Shown: in pieces, positions 7,336 through 15,502 of the stretch | Layout of the letters: the number at the start of each line of letters is the position of its first letter | Position numbering within the stretch: position 1 is the first letter of the stretch | Source: Desulfococcaceae bacterium HSG8 | GTDB taxonomy: Bacteria; Desulfobacterota; Desulfobacteria; Desulfobacterales; 4be13 | Length of the DNA stretch: 45,763 nucleotides | Reading direction: 5' to 3' | NCBI GenBank assembly: GCA_030378015.1 | Contig: JAUCGG010000018.1 | Coordinates: 1-45,763 of the forward strand | The notes under the pieces: generated by a model | What the model saw: only the letters and a program-made list of their open reading frames with translations | Told to the model about the DNA's origin: nothing | Databases searched by the model: none | Program-made: the position numbers and the translations under genes

Positions 7336-8511
7336 GAAAAAAACAACGAACCGCAAAGCCGTACCCCTTTTTGGCAGGATCCTTTCTGGCGATCCCTTAT
7401 CTATCAGGCTTCTGTGCTGGGAATGGTTGGACTGCTGGGATATTATCTTTTTATAAATACCGTGACAAACCTGGAACAGCAATCCATTGCCACGGGGTTC
7501 GGATTTCTTGAAAAAGAATCCTCTTTTGAAATCGGTGAGTCGCTGATCCGTTATTCGGCTGCTGATTCCTATGGCCGGGCACTGTGGGTGGGGGTTCTCA
7601 ATACCCTGAAGGTTTCTTTTATAGGGGTTATCCTGACGACCCTCCTAGGGGCTTTTGTTGGAATTGCCCGTCTGTCTGCCAACTGGCTGGTATCAAAGCT
7701 GGCAGGCGCGTATATTGAGGTTTTGCAGGATATCCCGGTACTGTTGCAGTTATTTTTCTGGTACGCGATTTTCTATGAAATTCTTCCATCCCCCCGACAG
7801 GCACTGGCTCCCATGAACGGTGTGTTTGTAAGTAACCGGGGGCTGGTATTTGCAGTTCCGGAATCGCATCCCGCGCACATTTACATGGGCCTGGCCCTTC
7901 TGACAGGATGTGCGGCGGTTTTCTTTCTGCGCGTGTGGGCAAGAAAAAGACAGGAAGAAACCGGGCAAATTTTTCCTGTTTTCCAAGTCTCTGCGGGGAT
8001 ACTCCTCGGTTTTCCCCTGATTGCCTGGTATGTGGGCGGCGCGCCTGTAAGTATGGATATGCCAGCGATGAAAGGATTCAATTTTGAGGGCGGCATCACC
8101 CTTTCACCTGAATTTGCAGCGCTCCTGCTGGGGCTTGTTCTTTATACCTCGGCATTTGTGGCAGAGATTGTCCGGGCAGGGATTCAGTCCGTAAGCCACG
8201 GGCAGACCGAAGCAGCCATGTCCCTAGGACTCAGGCCGGGCCAGATATTGAATCTGGTGATTCTGCCCCAGGCACTCCGGGTTATCATTCCCCCGCTGAC
8301 AAGCCAGTTGCTGAATCTGACGAAAAACAGTTCCCTTGCCGTTGCCATCGGATATCCGGATTTTGTTTCAGTAGCCAACACCACGATCAATCAGACAGGT
8401 CAGGCCATTGAGGGCGTGGCCCTTATCATGATTGTATATCTCTGTTTCAGCCTGCTGACTTCGGTTTTCATGAACTGGTATAATAAGAAAATGGCACTTG
8501 TTGAGAGGTAA
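7333..8511 (+). CDS. aapQ: general L-amino-acid ABC transporter permease
   Basis: 392-residue inner-membrane permease of the AapQ/BztB type, longer than ordinary HisMQ permeases because of an inserted region between the first transmembrane segments. N-terminal P-F-W-R-S-L-I-Y-Q, then hydrophobic spans around residues 25-45, 85-110, 125-145, 180-200, 215-235, 265-285 and 355-385. The cytoplasmic EAA loop is E-A-A-M-S-L-G-L-R-P-G, followed by I-L-P-Q-A-L-R-V-I-I-P-P, which docks the ATPase. The ATG is the last part of a heptamer repeat and has no clear RBS; the conserved N-terminus leaves little room for another start. Pairs with AapM to form the channel. A family A element begins nine bases after the stop. 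Confidence 0.93.
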   Translation: MEKNNEPQSRTPFWQDPFWRSLIYQASVLGMVGLLGYYLFINTVTNLEQQSIATGFGFLEKESSFEIGESLIRYSAADSYGRALWVGVLNTLKVSFIGVILTTLLGAFVGIARLSANWLVSKLAGAYIEVLQDIPVLLQLFFWYAIFYEILPSPRQALAPMNGVFVSNRGLVFAVPESHPAHIYMGLALLTGCAAVFFLRVWARKRQEETGQIFPVFQVSAGILLGFPLIAWYVGGAPVSMDMPAMKGFNFEGGITLSPEFAALLLGLVLYTSAFVAEIVRAGIQSVSHGQTEAAMSLGLRPGQILNLVILPQALRVIIPPLTSQLLNLTKNSSLAVAIGYPDFVSVANTTINQTGQAIEGVALIMIVYLCFSLLTSVFMNWYNKKMALVER

Positions 8512-8519
8512 ACATAATG

Positions 8520-8732
8520 TCAGCAGATCGGAAACTTTTGTAAACATTGTAAACAGTGGATTCCGGGTTAAAATCGGAAAACATCCGTTTTCCGATTTTC
8601 CCCGGAATGACAGCATATTATCCGGAGCCGGGCATCTGTCATTCCGGGGAAAATTAAAAAACGGATGTTTTTTAATTTTAACCCGGAATCCACTGTTTAA
8701 TAAGGTTTCCCGGAAACCTTCCGATCTGCTGA
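8520..8732. repeat. family A hairpin element, complete copy
   Basis: Terminal inverted repeats TCAGCAGATCGGAAA and its complement. Inside are an AAAATCGG...CCGATTTT hairpin and an AAAATTAA...TTAATTTT hairpin, each around a GGATG/CATCC centre, and outer arms CAGTGGATTCCGGGTTAA. The termini read CAGCAGATCGG, whereas most other copies read CAGTAGATCGA, and the change is matched on both arms. Confidence 0.85.
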
Positions 8733-8942
8733 ATGTAGAACAATTTTTCAGATTGTTTAAAACAAAACAATTTGAAAAATTGTTTTACATCCGCTTAATC
8801 TTCCGGGTGTAATTAATCAGCCCTTGTTCCCAAACTCCGTTTGGGAACACACTTGCAGGCAAACTCTGTTTGCGTCTGACATTTCAGGCAAAACCGGAGT
8901 TTTGCGGGCAACAGCGTTCCCAAACGGAGTTTGGGAACGAGG
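8733..8942. repeat. family B fragment and family D palindrome
   Basis: 8733-8800 is the TGTAGAACAATTTTTC core of family B. 8826-8942 is family D: two oppositely oriented copies of an odd palindrome beginning GTTCCCAAACTCCG flank an inner AAACTC/GAGTTT stem. A second full copy is at 39884-40012. A stray family A end (8991-9011) follows, just ahead of the kinase gene. Confidence 0.8.
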
Positions 8943-9073
8943 ACTGACTGACACTTTTAATTGCACCCTAATCTAATTTTCTACCTGTTATCAGCAGATC
9001 GGAAAAGTCACCGAAGCCTCTCGTTTCCGCGCAAAACGGAAGCTCAGGGCCGCACAAGAAGAAAACAGACATC

Positions 9074-11386
9074 ATGAACAAACCCGATACCCCGATAAGC
9101 CTGGAAAAAGACTCTTACGAAATCCTTGACCACCTGGGTGAAGGAGCCTACGGGATTGTGTGGCGCGCGCGGCGCGTGTCTGACGGGGAGATTGTCGCGC
9201 TCAAGACCGCGCAGACCCACGGCGAAAAAACACGCTATTCGGAACGGGAACTGCGTGAAATTATCAAAAGCCTGAAATGGGAGATAAAAATTCTCCGACG
9301 CATTGCTTCGGAAAAGCCCGGGGAACAGCATATCCTTCCTTTGCTTGACAGCGGGGTGCATAACGGAAAACCCGTCATGGTGCTGCCGCTTTGCGCACAC
9401 AGTCTGAACGATATTTACAGGAAATGCGGGAGGGGAAGTTTTCCTTTTGACGGCATTACCCTGCTCGACTGGATCAGACAGATTGCCCTCGGACTGATGA
9501 AGCTTCACAGCATCCGGGCAGATGACAGTCCCTTCATGAAGAACAATGATCAGACGGACAGCGATGCATTATGGAATGTCGAATTCGAATGGGACGGGGG
9601 GACGGTCCACCGTGATCTGAAACCGGATAATATCCTGATAAAAAATGGTAAGCTTTATATCTGCGATTTCGGTACGGTCAAAACTCTCAGGCATGAACAC
9701 ACCATGACTTTAGTGAGATGTACGCCGGACTGGGCCGCGCCGGAACTGGTTATTCCGGCAGAAGTCAGTGCTGATAAGCGCGGCAGGAAAAACTACAAAT
9801 ACAAACTCACACCTTCGGCAGATCTGTATTCCCTGGGGCTGATCATCCACGCGCTGATTATCGGCAGCTTTCCCGATGCCCAGACCACGATACTGGATCA
9901 GATAACAGCCAACGGGAAACCCCTGCTCGGCGCGGAAGAATACTTCGGCACTGTCGGCGGCCTGACAGAACAAGAAAGAAACACCCTGCAAAGCAGAATC
10001 CGCCGTCTCATCGCACCGGACCAAACCCTGGTTCAGCAGGAATTCTTCGCACTGCCGGATACAGAGGCAGTAATCGAAGGAATCGCCAGACTGACGGAAA
10101 GCCTCCTGTCTCCCCGTGCGGAGGATCGTCCTTCCGCGCAGGCTGTTGAGGAAGAAGCCCGGCGACTGGGGGATTTTCTCGCGCCCGTCCTGTCCGCTTT
10201 TGAAATCCGGGTTCCCGGGAAAGCGGTTCCCGGTGAATCCTGCACCGTCGCTGTCACGGCCCGGGGCCGCGGGCTGCCGGGAAACGGGAAATGGCTCCAT
10301 TGCGCTGTTTCCGGAAAACCGGTTCATAACGCCTTCCGTAAAGCAGGAAAAAATGCCTGGAAACTGACCCTGCCCGGGTTTGAAAAGCCCGGGGAATATG
10401 AAATTCAGGTTTTCGCACTTGTGGGCAGGGAGAAGATAGCGGATCGTAAAATGTTACGGATATCCGCAACCCCGGAGCAGTTATGGGCCCAGAAGCTTTA
10501 TGCCGAAGCCCTGATCCGCTCCCCGCATCGGGGAGACTGGCTGGACTTTCTTGAAAAAGGAGCAAAAGGGGAAGCCGGGCGCCGGGAGTATATGGGAATC
10601 CTGGAAAAGGTTCGGGATGCTTATGAGGAGAAATACACTGATATCGAATACCGCTACTGGAGGGCGATGCGGGAACTGGAAAACATTGCTGCTGTAAACT
10701 CATTGGGAATGAAATTTGTTTACATTCCTCCCGGCACTTTTATGATGGGAAGTCCGAAAGGTGAGAAGAACAGAGATAGCGATGAAGTTCTGCATAAAGT
10801 GACACTGACCAAAGGCTTTTACATGCAGACAACGCAGGTTACACAGGCACAGTGGAAAGCGGTTACGGGGAAAAATCCTTCGCATTTTGAAGGGGATAAC
10901 TGCCCGGTTGAGGAGGTATCCTGGAATGATGTTAAGGTCTTTATAAAAAAGCTGAATAAAAGAGGAGAAGGAACGTACCGCCTTCCCACAGAAGCGGAAT
11001 GGGAATATTCATGCAGAGCGGGGACGAATACGGCATATTGCTTCGGGGACGATCCGAAGGAATTAAGCCGGTATGCCTGGTATGATGGTAATTCAAAAGG
11101 TCGGACACATCCGGTCGGCAAGCTCAGGCCGAATGCATGGGGATTGTATGATATGCATGGCAATGTCTGGGAGTGGTGTGAGGATTGGTACGGGGATTAT
11201 CCGTCCGGTGATGCTACTGATCCTACGGGTCCCGATACAGGCTCCGACCGTGTCAAGCGGGGCGGCGGTTGGTACGACGACGCCGGGAACTGCCGGTCGG
11301 CTTACCGGAACAACAACTCGCCCGGCGAGCGGCACGGCTACCTCGGGCTCCGCCTGGCTCTCTCCCCAGGTCAGCAGGTCAGGTAA
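9074..11386 (+). CDS. Ser/Thr protein kinase fused to FGE/C-type-lectin-like domain; probable DGR target
   Basis: Residues ~15-300 are a Hanks-type kinase: glycine loop G-E-G-A-Y-G-I-V, V-A-L-K lysine (~44), catalytic V-H-R-D-L-K-P-D-N (~179), D-F-G (~197), and A-A-P-E-L. Residues ~375-470 look like an Ig-type beta domain, then a helical linker. Residues ~540-765 are a FGE-sulfatase-type fold: S-L-G-M-K-F-V-Y-I-P-P-G, R-L-P-T-E-A-E-W-E-Y, G-N-V-W-E-W-C and R-G-G-G-W. The paired active-site cysteines of true FGE are absent. The last ~50 codons are rich in AAC, GAC and TAC, GC-rich (about 69% against about 54% just upstream), and are followed by a long hairpin, as in variable regions of diversity-generating retroelements. 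No RT or template is in the window. The gene interrupts the aap genes. Kinase and FGE calls are firm; DGR role is inference. Confidence 0.9.
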   Translation: MNKPDTPISLEKDSYEILDHLGEGAYGIVWRARRVSDGEIVALKTAQTHGEKTRYSERELREIIKSLKWEIKILRRIASEKPGEQHILPLLDSGVHNGKPVMVLPLCAHSLNDIYRKCGRGSFPFDGITLLDWIRQIALGLMKLHSIRADDSPFMKNNDQTDSDALWNVEFEWDGGTVHRDLKPDNILIKNGKLYICDFGTVKTLRHEHTMTLVRCTPDWAAPELVIPAEVSADKRGRKNYKYKLTPSADLYSLGLIIHALIIGSFPDAQTTILDQITANGKPLLGAEEYFGTVGGLTEQERNTLQSRIRRLIAPDQTLVQQEFFALPDTEAVIEGIARLTESLLSPRAEDRPSAQAVEEEARRLGDFLAPVLSAFEIRVPGKAVPGESCTVAVTARGRGLPGNGKWLHCAVSGKPVHNAFRKAGKNAWKLTLPGFEKPGEYEIQVFALVGREKIADRKMLRISATPEQLWAQKLYAEALIRSPHRGDWLDFLEKGAKGEAGRREYMGILEKVRDAYEEKYTDIEYRYWRAMRELENIAAVNSLGMKFVYIPPGTFMMGSPKGEKNRDSDEVLHKVTLTKGFYMQTTQVTQAQWKAVTGKNPSHFEGDNCPVEEVSWNDVKVFIKKLNKRGEGTYRLPTEAEWEYSCRAGTNTAYCFGDDPKELSRYAWYDGNSKGRTHPVGKLRPNAWGLYDMHGNVWEWCEDWYGDYPSGDATDPTGPDTGSDRVKRGGGWYDDAGNCRSAYRNNNSPGERHGYLGLRLALSPGQQVR
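11245..11385 (+). other. candidate DGR variable region (VR)
   Basis: Codons for R-G-G-G-W-Y-D-D-A-G-N-C-R-S-A-Y-R-N-N-N-S-P-G-E-R-H-G-Y-L-G-L-R. The frame resembles a classic DGR template reading W-N-N-N-A-R-N-C-R-S-A-N-R-N, and most departures (AAC to TAC, GAC, CAC, GGC) are at positions where a template would carry adenine. No template copy is in this window, so the adenine-specific pattern cannot be tested here. Confidence 0.6.
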
Positions 11387-11397
11387 CAGGTACAGGG

Positions 11398-11493
11398 GTA
11401 ATTCGCACCCCATCGGGACGGATCAGCCGCACGGAGGGGCGTCGCGGAGCAGCCCCGTAGTCGGCTGAGGAGTCCCGATGGGATGCGAATTAC
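11398..11493. terminator. long hairpin directly after the kinase-FGE gene
   Basis: 22-base arms (GTAATTCGCACCCCATCGGG.. and its complement) pair with a single mismatch. Inner stems TCAGCCG/CGGCTGA and ACGG-GGGGC/GCCCCGT extend the fold. A T-run (GGGTTTTTTGC) follows at ~11500, so it can terminate transcription. Its place 12 bases after the stop also fits the cruciform that follows the IMH of DGR target genes. Confidence 0.75.
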
Positions 11494-11802
11494 CGTCCGG
11501 GTTTTTTGCTTATTTTATAACTATTTGAAATTCAAAGTGTTAAAAGAGATGAAATGTGGAATGAGACTAACTGAAGACCTTCTTGCTACACGGATCAGAG
11601 AAGAAGAGAGCAGGGTCAAGGGACGCAGTCCCTTGCCGCGGCAAAATTGTTTATGACGCATTGCCTTATAGAATACTCCCTATCCCCTGTGCCCGTGTAC
11701 GACTCGCAAAGCAAGCTTTGCACTCCGGAGCATTGATGCGTAAAGCGTGAATACCCGGAGGAATCATCTGAATAATCATAAAAAATCAGAAAGGATTATA
11801 TC
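11494..11802. other. spacer before the Uma2 gene
   Basis: No supported gene; a 35-codon open frame from 11550 has no recognisable homology. Contains a 7-bp stem CAAGGGA-CGCAG-TCCCTTG (11617-11635), a GCAAAGCAAGCTTTGCACTC motif (11707-11726) of the GAGTGCAAAGC family, and a heptamer-like TTGATGCGTAAAGCGTGAA (11732-11750). Confidence 0.6.
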
Positions 11803-12378
11803 ATGGGGCAACCTCAGAAAAAACTGATCTCTCACGATGAATATTTTGCAATGGAAGAAGCCGCTGAATACAAAAGCGAATACTATCACGGCGAAATTTT
11901 TGCCATGAGCGGCGCATCTCATAATCATAACATGATTGCCGGAAATATTTTTGCCGCTCTGCACAGCACACTCCGTGATTCTGACTGCGTTGTCTATATA
12001 AGCGACATGAAGGTTCAGATTGACGAGGCCAGACATTATACCTATCCGGATGTGAGCATTGTCTGCGGAGATATCGGGTTTGCAGCCGGCAGGAATGATA
12101 CAATCACAAATCCCGCGGTTATCATCGAAATTCTTTCCGAATCCACAAAGGATTATGACAGAGGGGGAAAGTTAGCGGCCTATCGCAAAATCGCTTCCCT
12201 GCTCGAGTATATCCTGATTGACCAGTATTCCTGCCATGTCGAATATTTCTTCAAAAATGAAGCAGGCATATGGGAGTCGGAAGAATATAAGGACATGAAT
12301 GATTCGTTGAAAATCAGATCTGCCGATGCGGAGCTGGCTCTGAGTGAGGTTTATTATCGCGTGAAACGTGATGCGTGA
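11803..12378 (+). CDS. Uma2-family (DUF820) PD-(D/E)XK nuclease-like protein
   Basis: 191 residues, the usual length of Uma2 proteins. Landmarks are the N-terminal H-D-E-Y-F-A-M-E-E, Y-H-G-E-I-F-A-M-S-G, Y-P-D-V-S-I-V-C-G-D and A-V-I-I-E-I-L-S-E-S-T, which supply the Asp and Glu of the nuclease-like core, followed by D-R-G-G-K-L-A-A-Y-R. RBS AAAGGA is well placed. Uma2 proteins are numerous in cyanobacteria and some Desulfobacterota; their biological role is unproven. The last codons (R-V-K-R-D-A, stop) lie in heptamer DNA GCGTGAA-ACGTGAT-GCGTGAA, so the tail and stop come from the repeat. Inserted between aapQ and aapM together with the kinase gene. Confidence 0.88.
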   Translation: MGQPQKKLISHDEYFAMEEAAEYKSEYYHGEIFAMSGASHNHNMIAGNIFAALHSTLRDSDCVVYISDMKVQIDEARHYTYPDVSIVCGDIGFAAGRNDTITNPAVIIEILSESTKDYDRGGKLAAYRKIASLLEYILIDQYSCHVEYFFKNEAGIWESEEYKDMNDSLKIRSADAELALSEVYYRVKRDA

Positions 12379-12440
12379 AACACGCGGCTTTCAGCCCCGA
12401 CATTGATGTCGGGGCAGGAGTGCAAAGCTTGCTTGTACTC
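12357..12440. repeat. heptamer units at the Uma2 stop, plus palindromes
   Basis: GCGTGAA, ACGTGAT, GCGTGAA units at 12357-12377 carry the last codons and the stop. Then a CCCCGACAT-TG-ATGTCGGGG hairpin (12395-12414) and a GAGTGCAAAGCTTGCTTG motif. Confidence 0.65.
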
Positions 12441-12540
12441 CGGGGAGAACTGCTCCGGGTCTTTTCTCTTGACATTTTTCCCCCATTCTTTTATCATATT
12501 TAAACTCTTTTCAGTTGTTCATACCGTGCAATCGGTAATC

Positions 12541-12672
12541 GGTCTCAGATTTACAGATGAGATAGACAGCACCGTCGAGAGAATAAGGCTCAATCCCGAT
12601 ATTTACATGAAAGCCGCCGGGAATATAAGAAGAATCACTATCGAACACAAAATCCGTCAGAACCAGAAATGA
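12541..12672 (+). pseudogene. ParE/RelE-type toxin remnant
   Basis: About 43 residues in one frame read G-L-R-F-T-D-E-I-D-S, then E-R-I-R-L-N-P-D-I-Y, then A-A-G-N-I-R-R-I-T-I. This matches the middle of ParE toxins (G-L-R-F-x-x-E-V...I-x-x-N-P-x-x-Y...I-R-R). The N-terminal ~25 residues and the C-terminal F-P-Y-x-I-x-Y segment are missing, no start or RBS fits, and no antitoxin gene is adjacent. Likely a decayed toxin-antitoxin locus. Confidence 0.5.
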
Positions 12673-12794
12673 AGAAGCTGGTTTTAATCTGGTAACTCCG
12701 AGCGAGGTAAGAAAATGCAATCAACAATTCATATTGATAATTCGTCGGTTAAAAAAAATTGCACCTGCTGATTTTAACAGGATCGGAAACCACA

Positions 12795-13874
12795 ATGAAT
12801 GAAACACAGACCACAGAGAAGATCAGACCGCCTGTCACCAGCGTGGGCCTTATCGGATGGATGAAATCCAATTTGTTCAACGGCCCTTTTAACTCATTCC
12901 TGACCATTCTTATCCTCTGTTTTTTGGGGAAGACCGTTCCCCCGATGATAAGATGGATATTCATTGACAGCCAATGGTCCGCCACCGGCACGGAATGCCG
13001 GGAAGCAGTCGGAGCCTGCTGGTCAGTCATCTCCGTTAACATACGGTTTATCATTTTCGGATTTTATCCCCCTGATCAGCAGTGGCGCCCTTTGGTGGCA
13101 ATGATTCTCCTTGTCACGCTTCTCTTTATCAGCAGGAACCGGAACTTCTGGGGGAAACTCCTAGGCTATACATGGATCGCGGGACTCTTCTGCATGGGTC
13201 TGCTCATGAAAGGCGGGATTTTCGGGCTTACTTCAGTGGAAAGCACCCAGTGGGGAGGATTGCCGCTGACGCTCCTGCTTTCTGTATTCGGCCTTACAGC
13301 CGCATATCCCCTGGGGATTGCCCTGGCGCTGGGACGCCGTTCCCGGATGCCTGTTGTGAAGACCCTCTGCATTGTCTATATTGAGATGATACGCGGGGTT
13401 CCCCTGATCAGCCTGCTCTTTATGTCGTCCATCATCTTTCCCCTGTTTTTACCCGAAGGGGTTACCATTAATAAAATTCTTCGGGCACAGGTGGCCATCA
13501 TTATGTTTACCGCTGCCTATGTTGCGGAAGTGGTCCGGGGCGGCCTGCAGGCCATCTCACGGGGACAGTACGAAGCGGCTGATTCCCTGGGATTGAACTA
13601 TTACCAGACCATGCGCCTGATCATTCTTCCCCAGGCATTGAAAATCGTGATTCCGCCCTCTGTAAGCGTCCTGATATCCGCGTTCAAAGACACCTCTCTT
13701 GTCGTGATCATCGCTTTGTACGATGTCCTTAAAACCATGCAGTCCGTGCTTTCCGATCCGAAATGGATGGGATTCTCTGCAGAAGCGTATATTTTTCTTT
13801 CCCTGGTCTATTTCGTGTGCTGCTTTTTTATGTCGAATTACAGCCGGCAACTGGAAAAGGAACTGGATGTTTAA
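12795..13874 (+). CDS. aapM: general L-amino-acid ABC transporter permease
   Basis: Second permease of the aap system (AapM/BztC type), about 360 residues. ATG at 12795 is preferred to the TTG at 12759, which would add residues without homology. Long hydrophobic spans occur, and the EAA loop reads Y-E-A-A-D-S-L-G-L-N-Y-Y followed by I-L-P-Q-A-L-K-I-V-I-P-P. Diagnostic AapM pieces include E-M-I-R-G-V-P-L-I and the central G-I-F-G-L. It should pair with AapQ in the inner membrane, yet is now 4.3 kb away with two unrelated genes and a toxin relic between. No ATPase gene follows, unlike the usual aapJQMP order. Confidence 0.92.
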   Translation: MNETQTTEKIRPPVTSVGLIGWMKSNLFNGPFNSFLTILILCFLGKTVPPMIRWIFIDSQWSATGTECREAVGACWSVISVNIRFIIFGFYPPDQQWRPLVAMILLVTLLFISRNRNFWGKLLGYTWIAGLFCMGLLMKGGIFGLTSVESTQWGGLPLTLLLSVFGLTAAYPLGIALALGRRSRMPVVKTLCIVYIEMIRGVPLISLLFMSSIIFPLFLPEGVTINKILRAQVAIIMFTAAYVAEVVRGGLQAISRGQYEAADSLGLNYYQTMRLIILPQALKIVIPPSVSVLISAFKDTSLVVIIALYDVLKTMQSVLSDPKWMGFSAEAYIFLSLVYFVCCFFMSNYSRQLEKELDV

Positions 13875-14483
13875 AGGTGACTTCCTGCGAGCATCTGCTG
13901 TATGGCTCACCGGAAACGATGTCCGGGTCATAAACTTCGCGGAGTGCAAAGCCTGATTTGCCTGACCGGGGTTTTCGCAAAGCAAGTTTTGCACTCTGCC
14001 GGTTTTGAGAGAAGGGAAACAGTGCCTCGGTTCCGGGCCGCATGTCTGCCTGGATACCATCCGGATCATTGACAAAGCCGCTGCCGCGATTCCTGCCTGT
14101 AGAACGATTTTTCAAATCGTTTAAACAATTTGAAATGTAGAACGATTTTTTTAATCGTTTTAAACAATTTGAAAAATTGTTTTACAGCCGGAAAAGTGTA
14201 AACTACTTCTGCAACTTGTAAATTCCTCCCCCTTTTTTAAAGGGGGCCGGGGGGATTTCTGTCACAACAGCCTTTTTTTGCAAGAAAAATCCCCAGGCCC
14301 CCTTTAAAAAAGGGGGGACGAACTTAAAAATTGGTGTACTACTCTTCAGCTTTTATGAAAGATGCCGATTTTTCAAATTCGTTTTAAACAATTTGAAAAA
14401 TTGTTCTACAGCCGGAAAAAGTGTAAACTACTCTTCAGCTTTTATGAAAAATGCCTATAATTCGTATCATTTCATTCGTGGTC
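13875..14483. repeat. repeat cluster between aapM and amrS
   Basis: No gene. Holds GAGTGCAAAGC-type arms (13938-13996), two TGTAGAACGATTTTTC cores of family B (14097-14190), a family C palindrome (14215-14342) that splits a family B copy (resuming CTTCAGCTTTTATGAAAGATGCC), and another family B piece to 14455. aapP is absent from this position. Confidence 0.75.
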
Positions 14484-15497
14484 TTACAACCCCACGCCGT
14501 CAATCTGCGCCCCGCAATACCTGCATTTCCCGTTCCTGATATGATTTTCCCGGATACTGAAGCCCCATCGGTCTATCAGGGTCTTTCCGCAACTGTAGCA
14601 ATAGGTATCCTCCCCTTTTTCGCCCGGAACATTTCCCACATATACATACCGAAGTCCGGCTCTGATACCGATCTCGCGGGCCCTGACCAGGCTCTCCACC
14701 GGCGTTGACTGCCGGTCGGTCAGCCGATATGTGGGATGAAAGCGGCTGATGTGCCACGGGGTTTCAGTTCCCAGTTCATTTGCAATGAACCCGGCCAACT
14801 GCTCAAGTTCAGCCGCTCCGTCGTTCAGCCCCGGAATCAGCAGTGTGGTGATCTCCACAAAAATTCCCAGGGATTTCATTTTCTTCAAGGCTTCTTTCAC
14901 AGGCTCCAGCTTTGCCCCGCAGAGTTTCTTATAAAATTCCTCTGTAAAAGCTTTCAGATCCACATTTGCTGCATCCAGGAAAGGGGATATCATGTCCAAA
15001 GCCTCGGGGGTCATGTATCCGTTGGTGACGAACACATTCTTTATCCCTTTTTCACGGGCGAGCTTCGCGGTATTAAAGGCAAACTCGAAATAGACGGTCG
15101 GCTCGGTATATGTATATGCAATGCTTTTACAATTTCCTTCTTCTGCCCCTCGGACCACCGCTTCCGGTATGGCAGAATTTCCCATAATAAGCCCGTTATT
15201 GTCCGAAGGCATCTGTGCAATATCCGAATTCTGGCAGAACCGGCATTTGAAATTGCAGCCCACGGTTGCAACAGAATAAGAAAGACTTCCGGGAACCAGA
15301 TGAAACAGGGGTTTTTTTTCCACAGGATCAATATGCTGTGCAATAATTTTTCCGTAAACCAGGCTTTTAAGAATACCTGCCTGATTTTCACGGACATTGC
15401 ATATGCCGCGGTACCCCTCTTTTATCAGACAGCGATGACTGCAAAGATTGCATCGGACTTTACGGTTTTCCAGCTTTTCATAAAGATATGCTTCCAT
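14484..15497 (-). CDS. amrS: AmmeMemoRadiSam system radical SAM enzyme
   Basis: Radical SAM protein with the 4Fe-4S motif C-N-F-K-C-R-F-C, preceded by an N-terminal cysteine cluster (C-N-L-C...C...C) and ending in two C-x-x-C pairs (C-Y-S-C and C-R-Y-C) typical of AmrS. Other family landmarks are G-I-C-N-V-R-E-N, Y-T-Y-T-E-P-T-V-Y and L-I-P-G-L-N-D. The usual partners MEMO1-like (AmrB) and AMMECR1-like (AmrA) proteins are not nearby, so its reaction is not fixed. ATG at 15497 is favoured because GGAG lies nine bases upstream, overlapping an earlier ATG at 15512 and the stop of the methyltransferase gene. That spacing implies translational coupling. Confidence 0.88.
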   Translation of the reverse strand: MEAYLYEKLENRKVRCNLCSHRCLIKEGYRGICNVRENQAGILKSLVYGKIIAQHIDPVEKKPLFHLVPGSLSYSVATVGCNFKCRFCQNSDIAQMPSDNNGLIMGNSAIPEAVVRGAEEGNCKSIAYTYTEPTVYFEFAFNTAKLAREKGIKNVFVTNGYMTPEALDMISPFLDAANVDLKAFTEEFYKKLCGAKLEPVKEALKKMKSLGIFVEITTLLIPGLNDGAAELEQLAGFIANELGTETPWHISRFHPTYRLTDRQSTPVESLVRAREIGIRAGLRYVYVGNVPGEKGEDTYCYSCGKTLIDRWGFSIRENHIRNGKCRYCGAQIDGVGL

Positions 15498-15502
15498 GGT
15501 TC

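Noticed and set aside
9710-10703. Long - strand frames opposite the kinase-FGE gene
   Set aside because: Shadows caused by high GC at third positions of the kinase gene.
11494-11802. DGR template region, Avd or reverse transcriptase downstream of the kinase-FGE gene
   Set aside because: No second copy of the VR sequence and no RT motif found in this window; the 35-codon frame at 11550 is not recognisable.
12403-12540. N-terminal part of the frame containing the ParE relic
   Set aside because: Runs through a GAGTGCAAAGC repeat and lacks ParE homology before residue ~47.
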